NCBI RefSeq assembly: GCF_015706575.1
Contig: NW_024037062.1
Location: forward strand, 7,746,811-7,810,810
Source: Patiria miniata
Lineage: Eukaryota > Echinodermata > Asteroidea > Valvatida > Asterinidae
DNA: 64,000 bases
Direction: 5' to 3'
Shown: one piece after another, positions 25,040-35,600 of the stretch
Position numbering within the stretch: position 1 is the first letter of the stretch
Layout: every line of letters begins with the position of its first letter
The notes under the pieces: model-generated
The model's database searches: none
What the model was told of the DNA's origin: nothing
The model's input: only the letters and a program-made list of their open reading frames with translations
Program-made: the position numbers and the translations under genes

Positions 25040-26885
25040 GAAAAAACAGTCAATTTATTTTTTCCCCCGAAAACTACAATAAATATTAAGTATAATGAAT
25101 ATTGAATGATACTCATCTGGCAACCGACTGGCACTTCTGATTCCTTTTTGTTTTGGAAGCAATTTTTTTAATTGTTTTTTTTTCCTAACCAAAAAAAAAT
25201 AATTTGCTTGAAACTTTGAAGAAAGACGCCTCGACGAACTGCAATCGCATTCGCACTGGATTTCTGCACGGATATGCAAAATGAAGAATAACTATGGCGT
25301 GGAGAATTTGGAAAAATATACACTCCCAGGTCAAAATATATTTATTTTCAGGCCCTAAATTGCGTATGATTTCCAAAGGCAAGGGCGGATCCCCAAATAA
25401 AATCCCAATTTGTCTTTCGTTTTTTTAAGTGACGTCGCAATAAAGGCAGACACTGCGCACACCACCATCTTTTCCGCCATAAATTTAGTCAAAGTGGTCA
25501 GATATTGCCTCAGATCGAACCACAAAGCATCTGGAATCAATTTTTTTTTGGGGACCCTAGTGGGCCCCGAACCCCACGCCGTAATTTTTTTGGACTCACT
25601 TTTTGGGGGAACCAATTTTTTTCGCCCCCCCCCCCCCTTTCAAAATTGTGTTCTGGATCCGCCCTTGTCCAAATGAGGCTCGGCTGGCAGCGAAAAGCGT
25701 TGTGGAATCATTTCAAGATTTTGTTTGGCCAATTCTAATCGATCTTTCAAAAGACGCAAAATTGGTCGATAATAATATTGTTCCTGTTATATTACTTTTG
25801 TTTCAAAAAATCGAAGATTTTTGCCCAAATATTTAAAATTGTTGGTCTTTGTTTATCAAGAGATTGTCCTTTTGTATCTGCAGGCAATCCTGAGTTATTT
25901 GGAGACTGTCAACTTTTGGCCAAACTTGATTAAAAGTGTAAACTTGCAATTATTATTTTTGTCAATAATGCATGGCCTACAAAGGACGAAGGCCAAGAGC
26001 ACATTCCAACTCGCATTGTGGACAGATTTGGCATTGCAAAGAAAAGTTGCGTGAAAAATTTTGGGCAAAATTAGTCCTGAATGTTACCCATTTTTTCCAA
26101 TAAATTCATGATTTTTTCGATATCCTCAAAACGTTTGGTGTTTAAATATCGATCAATACGTCTCTTGCATCCAAAGGCATATTTCTGCGTTGTTTGGATA
26201 AAAGTCCGTTTTTGGCCAAATTTGATTAAAAAGTAAGGTTAACCCCTTGCATATTTTTCAATTTATGGAAATAAAGTTGCTTGAAATTTTGGAAAGATGC
26301 CTCGACGACCCTTCTTCTCATTCCCACTAGATTTCTAGACGGATGTACCAATTTAGAAGAAATATGACTTCGTCGATATTTTGATGGGAAAAACCAACAA
26401 CACTTTAATATTTTAAAAACAAAATAAGTTAAGCCCTAATCTTCAAAATAATTGGCGAATGAATATTAAATGATGCTAATCTGGCACCAAAAGGCATTTT
26501 TTTTAGTCGTTTCCAGAAAAAAAACCCTTATTGTTAGTTAGCCAAAATGGATTTACAATGTAATTTACCCCGTACAATTTCTTTTCAAATCGAGCCGCAA
26601 ATGTTAAATTGCCTGAAACTGTACGCCTGTACGACTTGTCGTCACGTTCCAACTGTAATTCCCGACAAACGTGCCAATTAGGAAGACGCACATACAGTAA
26701 AAACAAAATTTGTGCAGAAAAACACTCAGTCAAAATTAGTAATTCATTTCCCTCGAAAAATGATATAATTTGCCCTAATCTTTACATTAATTGGCATATG
26801 AATACTTAATGATGCTCTACTGGGATCGAACGGTATAGCTGAGTTGTTGATTTTTTTTTGAAAATTATTGGTAAGATGTCTGCAC
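25040..26885. repeat. tandem repeat, about 300-340-bp unit, block 2
   Basis: Diverged units related to block 1 recur, with GATGCTAATCTGGCACC-like phrases at about 25113, 26153, 26471 and 26812. A hAT-like MITE interrupts the block at 25380-25667. The units are far more diverged than in block 1. Confidence 0.7.
25380..25667 (-). mobile_element. hAT-like MITE, GGCGGATCC family, copy 2
   Basis: CAAGGGCGGATCC and GGATCCGCCCTTG are the ends. The flanking 8-mers TCCAAAGG and TCCAAATG agree at 7 of 8. Inserted into tandem-repeat block 2, so it is younger than that block. Confidence 0.88.
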
Positions 26886-28011
26886 TAGTAAGAAAATCAC
26901 GGTTTCCACTCCATAGACCATTATCATGTAGCGGCCATCTTGATTTTTTTCCCATTCAAATCAACGTAACCAAAGCGAGGCTTGAAGGAAAATAGTCTGG
27001 TTCCTTTTTGCACCAAAAAGCAAACAATCATTCAGTACTGCTATTATGATGCAAGGGAAATGACTGAAATGGTGGCAGCATGATAAGGGTCTATTCCTTG
27101 CACACTTGTGAAGTTTTCCTGCAAACTTTCTGGTTTTTTAAAGTTTTATTTTGCATACAAGAGTCTCAGCGCAGTTCTTTCAATTCAATCATGTACTACG
27201 TTTTGTATCTTTCTTAGCAGAACATCGAGTACAGTTTTAAAGGGAATCAAACTTGCGCCACAGTGCGACGAGTGAAGGATTACCATGGGTAACGTGTGAT
27301 GAATGTCATATTTTGCCACAGGCAAAACTGCGGATTCTGGTAATACCAATCAGCAAGGGAGCTTCAACAGAACGTCAAAAACAAGCAATCCGCATTAAAT
27401 GCCTGCTGGGGACGCGCTGTAGTTATAGATATGAAAGTTATTTCATTTTGTTTCAGAAATACAAGTTCGGGGTGAGGATTTACAATTCCTACCGATTGGA
27501 TTTGATCATCATCTGAAGAAATCCCCAGAGTTGTGATTTGTCAGGGGGTTGATGGATAAAACGAAAGTAGTTCTGGTCCGCGCGTGGGAGGAATTAGCTT
27601 TGAGACAATGAAAAATGGGATTTTTTTGGGGGCAAACAGCCGTTGGTATTGAGTAGCGATGGCCATCACCAATAGAGATTCTTATCACAATATCAGTCTT
27701 AATTCTGACGGCTTGGGCATGTTTGGAATGATTAAGTGAGCATCGGTCGTTCACCCGGATCCTAGGGGACAAGCTAGCAACATGACCCTGGGGACAAGTG
27801 GGGCTCAAGATTTAAAGATGTCAGACACTAATAAAAGATTGAAAGCTGTCTTTCAACCGTTCGTCTTGGTCGATTGATAGTAAACTGCTGAAGAACGTCC
27901 AGTACAATCCTCATATTGCCTTCAATTTAACTTGGATGAAAAACACACCTAAAGCTCCAGGCTTGTTACACTCGTAACGCGCGTGTAGATGGTTACAATA
28001 AAATAGTAATT
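26886..28011. other. no gene recognised; shared repeat flank at 27008-27110
   Basis: About 100 bp from 27008 align with 20851-20955 (CAGTACTG, GATGCA, TGACTnnAATGG, GATAAGGGT). The rest is unremarkable; a 99-codon minus frame at 27509-27808 has no known similarity. Confidence 0.5.
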
Positions 28012-28014
28012 TAA

Positions 28015-28380
28015 GGCCAACAAAAAAAAGTCTCCGGTTTCTGGTATGCGCGCGCGTCGCCGTAGCCATGCGCGTCGGCAAAATGAAAAAGTTTTTTTTC
28101 AATGAAAGATGATGTCTCAAAACCGCCAAACTCACTGGTTTGACTGGAATCCTGCTGCTGCACAATTTTAACGCGTTCTTAGATGGGGTTATGATCGAGA
28201 ATAAGCTTTATGTGGCCTCTCTGGAATCCCAAATATTTTCACTAATTTGAGTCGGGCACCATTTGCAGTCATCAGCCGCCATTTGAAGCAAAAAAGTCAG
28301 GTAAAAAAAAAAGAAGCCGCATTGCCGCACCACTTTTTGGACAAGCTCCATACAAGAAACCGTATCCTTTTTTGTGGGCC
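28015..28380 (+). mobile_element. PIF/Harbinger-like MITE, GTCTCCGGTTTCTGG family, copy 2
   Basis: It runs from GGCCAACAAAAAAAAGTC to the facing TTTTTTGTGGGCC, with TAA on both flanks. Inside are TGCGCGCGCGTCGCCGTAGC and AACCGCCAAACTCACTGG, shared with the copies at 34324 and 38420. Confidence 0.85.
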
Positions 28381-28459
28381 TAATGTTCAGGAATTAGTTC
28401 TATCAATTGACGGCGTGTATCGTTGTCGTTTGTTGCGCACCCATTTCTAATTAAACATA

Positions 28460-28915
28460 GCGCGTCTGATCTGTCTCCAGCCAGCTCTGTCATTGGTCTC
28501 CTTCTTCAGGTCAATGCTGCCTAGGGGTTTGAGGTCGTTAATTGTGTCTAACCATGTTCGTCCCCCCCCCCCCCCGACGGTCTTTTCACTTTTTGTTGTA
28601 TTTCGTCATGTGCAATCTTTGCTGGTGTGTCTTGTGGCAGACGCAGTAGATGACCGTGCCAGCTCAACCTTCTGTTTTTGATGTTTACACTCCACGACTT
28701 TTGGTTGGTTTTGGTGTACAGGTCTTCATTTGATTATCTTTGCTGGCCAGCAAATTCCTAGTATGTATCTAAGATGACGTCTGTGAAAAGCATAAGTTTG
28801 GTTCGCCAAGGTTTTTGTGAGAGTCCAAAGTTCACTGTTGTACAGGAAGACGCTTCCAGCATATGCAATGAGAATTCTTATTCTCAGTTGTGGGTTGATT
28901 TTCTTCTTGTATGGT
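28460..28915 (-). mobile_element. LINE fragment: C-terminal end of reverse-transcriptase protein
   Basis: Minus-strand translation gives RILIAYAGSVFLYNSELWTL, FHRRHLRYILGICWPAKI, then WSVNIKNRRLSWHGHLLRLP and DTPAKIA, then TWLDTINDLKPLG and NDRAGWRQIRRA. This is the conserved end of many LINE proteins (ELWTL, HRR-LR-ILGI-WP, RL-W-GHLLRLP-DTPA, TWL-T---DL, DR--W). Between these segments the frame is broken by an in-frame stop after the WPAKI segment and by frame shifts on both sides of the HGHLLRLP segment, one of them near a G run. The clade cannot be fixed from this piece. No 5' part was found. Confidence 0.85.
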
Positions 28916-28930
28916 ATTGGTTTGAGTTTA

Positions 28931-30510
28931 ATATCTGATGGTTGGTTCTAGTGATTTCCGGCGTTTTAAGACACAGGCTGAAACTAGACACAGGCCTTAC
29001 GAATACGAGTTGTTTCTATTTTTGGAAGGGGGGGATTGTGGTTGGGGTGAGGCACGTTGCCCACGTATTCACAATAGCCACGTGGGTGCAACCCTGCATT
29101 ACAATTATAGACACTAGTGCTAAATGCCCATACTTCATAATTCTTTTTAATATACTCAGAACCCTCACAGGTATTTAAGCAACACAGAAAAATGATGATC
29201 AACATGTCATCTTTCATTTTCTTTTCAGTTTTGGTGGGTTGACCATTGACTACTTGAGAAATTCTTGCCCAAAGAAGACGACCCCTATTTTCCCCAAAGC
29301 GAAACGGTAGCCATCTTGAAAAAAAAGAAGATACCTCCACAACAAGGCAAAATAGCGGCACTTTCGAGCCCAATTGCATCCAAAATGCTCAGAATTGAAA
29401 GCCCCAAGTCCGGGCCAGAGGTTCATTGCCATATCTCTTCAATTACCCAATGTTATGGCTCTCAGAACTCTCTAATATAAAATATTTTGAAGGGAATAAC
29501 TTTTATTCATGAGCTCGGCGGATGGATTTGGGCCTATTTACCGGTGTGCACCCACATGGCCACATTTGAATGTGTGTGCCTACTTGTGTCCCCATTGTCC
29601 TGAGGACTTAGAATATGGGGACATGTCCTTGATCGATGGTGAAACTAAGCAGCGATTCAAAAATAAACAATCATGATACGCGCACGCAGAGGTGATCGAA
29701 TCAATCAAATAAAAAAACACCAAGTTGAAGCAATAAATGATTTAATCATGGTTCAAATAATGTTCGTATACAGGAAATATTTTAGGTATTTATAATTCTA
29801 TGTACAGTGGATATAATATAAGAAAGTTTCCGCAGCGCCCATTAAAAAATATAGGTAATTTTTTTTCTTCAATCATTTACATTCCTTATTTCTCGTTTTT
29901 GCTGTTTCGACAAATAATCGCCATTCTAAAACGCAAAACACGTTTTCCCTCGCTTTGATTTTTGGAGTTTTTACAATAAACCAAATTAAGAAACGGTACT
30001 GGTAAAACGAATAACTGGGTATAATGTCATAAAATAATTATCACAAAATCCAAATAATAAACATCTTTACTTGTGCGCCTGAATATATATCAGCCGAATG
30101 GACCGATTTTGAAATTTTAAATAAAAACAGCTGAAGTGCTTGTTAATACATATTTATGTAGACCTGTTAAAATAGCTAGGCCTTTTGATATCGATTTAAA
30201 TAGGCCACCATTAAAGTTGGCGAAAAAGACCATTTTACCTCAAATTCTTTTTTTTACATTTTCAAATCAGAAATAGATATTTTATTGAATGTTGGAAATG
30301 CCCAGTTTTGGCACAAAAACAAATGCCTTTTGAAAAAGAAAATGCACGAGACAAGAAAATTGGAACAATTTTCCTTAAAAATAATGAAAATCATTTTGGA
30401 ATAAATCAATGAAAATATACAATAAGTTTACATTGTTGATGAATAGAATTTTTTTTTTTTTACATCAAGATGATGTTTATGAATCTCAACAATTTTGTTT
30501 TAAAGGCTTG
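28931..30510. other. no feature recognised
   Basis: AT-rich, especially after 29700. A 131-codon minus frame at 28984-29379 has no recognisable similarity. Confidence 0.5.
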
Positions 30511-30518
30511 GATGCAGG

Positions 30519-31030
30519 CAGGGTGACCGTTTTAGCCGATTTTCGGCTAGCTTAATGACAGATACTTTGTTAAAAAACGAGTTTGACAGAACATTTGACA
30601 GAATAGATTTTTTTTGGCAGATTTCTGGCACAATTATGCAAAAATGGTTATTTGACAAAAAACCATAGCAAATTTGAAGAAAAAAAATGGTGCATTTGTA
30701 TAAAAAAAGGTTCAATCTTTTTAAACAAACCCTTGCATAATGGGACAGGTTGGCTGGTCTAGCTGCTGAGGTTCACTGGGAACCAGACTTCGTCGTGACG
30801 CGCGTTTTGCCTGAAATTTACGCAATAATTTTGTCACATCTTTGTGTGACTATAGATTGTTTATAATGTAATTTGAACCTTAATTAAGGAAATACTACAA
30901 CATCTGCAAGTGATTTTAAGTGTTTACAGTTTATTTTGAGTAATTCTGGGGAATTTGGCAGATTTTTGAAAAAGCTGACATATTTTGAAGTGCATTTAGC
31001 AGAATTTGCCATGACCTTACGGTCACCCTG
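30519..31030. mobile_element. hAT-like element, CAGGGTGACCGT ends, perfect 8-bp duplication
   Basis: CAGGGTGACCGT and ACGGTCACCCTG are the ends, and GATGCAGG flanks both sides exactly. CAGGG-type ends with an 8-bp duplication are typical of hAT. Its 512 bp are non-coding. Confidence 0.9.
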
Positions 31031-31140
31031 GATGCAGGATAATCTTGGTTCCAATAATACGGTATGTTAAAGGTAATACACATTTGCCTTTGCTGTAATT
31101 TTCAGATTTGGGGGGGTTAGTATTTTATAGTAGGCCTATA

Positions 31141-31298
31141 CAAATATCGAGTGGCTCTGAGCGAAATGGGAGTAATATTATTGCTCAGTAAAATCTGGAC
31201 TTTTCCAGTTCACTCGGCTTAGCCTCGTGAAATGGAAAAGTCCAGATTTTACCTTAACATTCCTCCCATTTCACAATTGAAAGCCACTCAATACTTGT
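31141..31298. repeat. short foldback repeat
   Basis: GAGTGGCTCTGAGCGAAATG pairs with the later CCCATTTCACAATTGAAAGC, and AAAATCTGGACTTTTCC with GGAAAAGTCCAGATTTT. Confidence 0.75.
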
Positions 31299-31329
31299 TT
31301 TATAACTGACATATAGATCCTTGTCATTT

Positions 31330-31600
31330 GACATATTTGAACTTTTATTTCAATACAAAATTGGTGAAAAATGCACTTCTCTCTTCCAAACCACCCCTTC
31401 ATGAAAATGTTTGAACCCAACTCTGCAGCGCTGCATCTTTGGAATCAAAGTGCCCTGTGATTGGTCTATCTGATGCTTGCCAGGAAATAGTCTCTACAGC
31501 CAGAGCCCTGCACAAGTCTACTTTTCCTGAATTCAAAATGGCAGCCTCAAACAAGGTGTTTATGACAAGGATGTCCGTGTCCAAATGTTAAAAAAAGTGA
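31330..31600. repeat. dispersed repeat (inverse copy at about 55895-55990)
   Basis: TTTCAATACAAAATTGGTG, TCTCTCTTCCAAACCACCCC and AAAATGTTTGAACCCAACTC recur inverted in the intron at 55895-55990. Confidence 0.65.
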
Positions 31601-31639
31601 TTCGTAGAGTCCTAGTTTACTCGGACTAAGCTCTCATGT

Positions 31640-32325
31640 AATTTCACTGGTTGCCAGTCAAGTATAAGGTGATCTTTCAAGTTTGTATCTTGGTATTCAA
31701 GTGTCTCCATGGTTGTGCTCCTAATTATTTGTGTGATCTGCTAAGTACTAGAGTTCAAACTATATTTACTCATTCTGCGCTAGACACGCCTCAATTATAT
31801 TGCACTAATGCCAGGCTGGTTTCCGCAGGTGAGAGAATGGTTTCTGTGGCTGGTCCCCGCCTATGAAACCAGCTTGAAATTAACCTTAGGAGTCTTCCAG
31901 TGTACAGAGTATCAAGTCGGGTTTGAAAACTCATCTTTTTAAGCAGGCCTTTCTTAATTCATAGAATAATTGATTTAATGACTGGGTATATAACGTATTT
32001 TTTTAATGTATTGATCTATACCTTTTTAAGCAGGCTTTTTTAATTCATAGGTTATGGGTTTTCAATGGCTGGGTTTATAATGTATTTTTTAATGTATTGA
32101 TCTATACCTTTTTAAGCAGGTGTTTGTTTAATTTCTGGGTAATGGTTTGTAATGGCTAATGTTTCCTCACTGGACTTATAGAGTACTTTTTGTGTATCTA
32201 CACCTTTACTTTTATATTTAATTGTAATCACTTTATCTTTTTAATGTGTACAGCACCTAAGAGCATATCATGGATTTTCGGGCGCTATGTAAATGTTAGT
32301 TATTATTATTTATTATTACAAATAT
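31640..32325 (+). mobile_element. LINE fragment, CR1/L2-like 3' end
   Basis: HWLPVKYKVIFQVCILVFK, LHGCAPNYLCDLLS and GERMVSVAGPRL are the familiar end of CR1/L2/Rex-type reverse-transcriptase proteins (HWLPVKYRI, APxYLxDLL, GDRAFSVAAPRLW). After a frame change comes LKTHLFKQAFLNS and a stop, the usual C-terminus. The tail GGGCGCTATGTAAATGTTA with ATT repeats is also typical. A unit of about 85 bp starting TTTTTAAGCAGGC is repeated about 2.3 times at 31938-32130. Confidence 0.88.
32309..32314 (-). terminator. possible ret polyadenylation signal
   Basis: An AATAAA on the minus strand lies about 216 bp after the stop codon. It falls in the ATT-rich tail of a LINE fragment lying in the opposite sense, so it may be chance. 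Confidence 0.25.
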
Positions 32326-32450
32326 TATTCATTATTATAAATAATATGGGTTTGTTAAGCCAAAGACTGAAGGGCTTAGATGACGAAATGCAGTTTGCAT
32401 TTCGTGTGAAAGGCATATACATGTGAAATGAACTTTTGGAATACCTAAAG

Positions 32451-32518
32451 GGCGCCCTCTGTTTTCAGTGGAGCCCTCTACCGTCCCACCAGTGCTTAGT
32501 TCAACAGCAGAGGGCGCC
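32451..32518. repeat. short inverted repeat in ret 3' UTR
   Basis: GGGCGCCCTCTG and CAGAGGGCGCC face each other about 45 bp apart, starting 12 bp after the stop codon. It could form a stem in the 3' UTR or be a tiny MITE. Confidence 0.6.
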
Positions 32519-32529
32519 ACTCAACACTG

Positions 32530-32687
32530 TCACTCCAGAAACACGCTGGTGGAGCTCAGGTTGGGCTCGCTGGCCGTCTTGCACAGGTGGTCCGTGATGA
32601 AGTTGTTGTTGATGTTGCTATAGAGACGACAGGTATCCATGTCACCGTACAGGGGACCCGAGTCCACGTTGGTCTCTTCTTCCACAA
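32530..32687 (-). CDS. ret: ret last coding exon: tail with docking tyrosines and stop
   Basis: The acceptor aatctccag opens a 158-nt coding part ending TGA. It encodes [17 protein letters not shown] and [11 protein letters not shown], then [19 protein letters not shown] resembles the human Tyr1062 site (LYGMSD), and YSNI fits the pYxN consensus for the Grb2 SH2 domain, as human YANW does. Their role is inferred from motif and position. Confidence 0.92.
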
Positions 32688-35600
32688 CTGGAGATTCAAA
32701 ACACAAACGAACCGATCATTAAGTTATGGTAAGGTTCGTAGCAAAAATCATTAGGGTTACGGTTAGAGTTAGGGTTGGGGAACATAGCATTACGTGAACA
32801 GCCCTTTAGAAAATCTAGATGGATTCACACATACTTTTCAACCCCAGTGGGGAGTCCTTGAGTAAACACACTTCACCCATGTCCAGCAAGATAATCCCCC
32901 TAATCACTTATATAAACAACCTCCTGTGGACAACACAGCTGGCTGGGTGAGTGTTGGAACTACCATGGACATGTACATGTACATGTACATACACTGTATG
33001 TGCATCATTGTAATAATCGTTCTCTGTCATTACTTTATGGAATTTAACCGTTCAAAAAAGAAAACAAAATAACATTTCACACACGTAAATAATAAGATAT
33101 TTATATGAATTTATATCAAGGTATTTAGTTGCAAAATTGTAAGCTGAATCGTTCAGGCAGGATCTCTTATCACACTCATTATAGGATTAGTGGTGATAAC
33201 AATCTTAATCCCCTGGGGCACACATGCACTCTCCCTTTAGAAAAGCTCCAAAAGTATGCGTGAGGACCCGACCAGTTGGTAGGTTTGGTCGGGTCGGCTC
33301 CTAAAGAGCTGGATCCGTCATGGGTATTGGGGAACATAGGTATGCACCCTAACCATTCATATGAATCACTCGGTTTTTTTTCCTCAATATACTCGATTTG
33401 CCACACACACAAATGATGAACTTGGGCACAAATCATTCTGACTCGCCCTGTACAGGAAGAGTGAAAAAAAGGTGAAATCAAAATATCCGGATCATTGTTT
33501 TAGTGAAATTCTGCTTGTAACACTTTCAAAATCTAGGACATGAAAATCCAATTCATAAGTTTCTTTTAGTACAAGAATCATTCAGATCACTCATGTACTT
33601 TTCAAGTTACGGAATTTTAAACACAACCACCGTTTTAAAGTTCTATCCACGGATCACAAAAAAGGTGTGCGTTCTTTCAACAAAACAAACACAATTCACA
33701 CACATCCCTATGTGATTTGGTTTCGTTTTGCTTAAAGAGCACTTACCTTCTTGTGATCGATGGTTGTGTTTAAAATGCCGTAACTTAAAAAGAACATGAG
33801 TGATTTGCATGCTTTTTATACTAAAAGAAAGCTTATAGATTGGGCTTTCATATCCTAGATTTTGAAAGTGCTACATGCAGAACTTCACTAAAACAATAGT
33901 CCCGACATTTAGGTTTCGCGTTTTTGGACTCATCCTGTACTTACGAACAATGGCTAAAGCGAGGAATGATCCTCCCCCAAAAATATATTATCGCTATGAA
34001 ACTGGTGATTGTCAAATAAAAGAAACAAACATACTTATTTCTTTGAGGTGAACATCATCCGTCAAATGGCGGTCTTTCCTGAGGGACACGGACATGGGCA
34101 TAATCTCCGTCGAGTCCGAGGCGGGGAGCTGCAGCAGGGGCACGGCGCTGCTGATCGGAGCGGAGTCTTCGGCGGCGCTGTTCGAGCCCTCCGCGTCGGA
34201 ACACTCTCCGTAAGGTAAACAGGACAGGTCCAGATAGTCCTGCAGATCATCGAAACAAATTCAATCTCGAGAACTGTCGCGCAATACAACTGAGAAATAT
34301 TGACGTCAATTAAGCTTTGTTTAGGCCAAAAAAAAAAGTCTCCGGTTTCTGGTATGCGCGCGCGTCGCTGTAGCCATGCGCGTCAGCAAAATGAAAAAGT
34401 TTTTTTTTCAAAACAAGATGAAGTTTCAAAACCGCCAAACTCACTGGTTTGACTGGAATTCTGCTGCTGCACAATTTTAACGTGTTTTTAGATGGGGTTA
34501 TGATCGAGAATAAGATTTATGTGGCCTCTCTGGACTCCCATATATTTGCACTAAGTTTAGTCGGGCACCATTTGCAGTCATCAGCCGACATTTGAAGCCA
34601 AAAAAAAAAACAGGTAAAAAAAAAAAAAAAAGCCGCGTCACCGCACCACTTTTGGGGCAAGCTCCATACCAGAAACCGGAGACTTTTTTTTTTGGCCTTA
34701 CATGAGTACTTTCTTATGGGAGTTTGGTAGCTCATTGTGCCATCCTAGCTCCCACAGGAACGCCCGTAATTATGAGAAAAAAAAGCGTGACGTCATTATA
34801 TTTTCAGGGCCATAGGCAGTGTGGTAGTCCAAAATAAATTCATCACAGGCCCCATACAATTATCCCGGCACTATCTGTGACAGAGTGCACCCCATGTCCC
34901 TATGTAATACCCACACCCTAGACTATTGTGTAGCACACCCCCAAAGATATCTCAAAAAGAATTATGAGCTTCTGGAAACACAAAGACCAACACACAAGAG
35001 GGGATCCCTCTGTCATATATCTTGCTACATATGTGCCAATAAGTCATAAGTCAATTCCAAAGCCCAGTCACAATTAACATGGGATGAGCAATAACATAGC
35101 AATGTTTTTGTAGCAGTACTAGTTCACTTGAATAGCTTGTGACTTAACATTATCACTAGACCGGTGACCAGTAATTCACAGGCCCTTTGGAAGGTACAGT
35201 CGCGAGTAACGGGAGTCAACAATAACTCAGGAATGCTAGCTTGTGACTTCAATCAATCAATCAATCCACTTCAATACCTGCAATAAGCCATTTGCGAGTT
35301 AAATTTGAATAAAATCTGGAAAGCTGACTTAATCCAATGCTTTGCACTTTTTAAGTTTGCATTCTCCCGACCAAAGAGACTGTTACTATATCACGTGATT
35401 CGGGGCAAGCCTTTTGCTAGCAACCCCCAGCTCCGGCATGGTCTGGGGTCTTTGTGTCATTCTCACCCATTGTGAACGATGTATCGGTGCTGAGCGTCTC
35501 TTACGTAACTATGCAAGAGCTTGCCCTGAATCATGTGATTAGCAACAGTGTCTTTGGTCTGGAGAATTCAAAGTTAAAATGTGCCAAGCATTCTGAGCAA

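Noticed and set aside
1-32500. A second host gene downstream of ret
   Set aside because: No run of frames with consistent splice borders or known domains was found; only transposon-derived coding remnants are recognisable.
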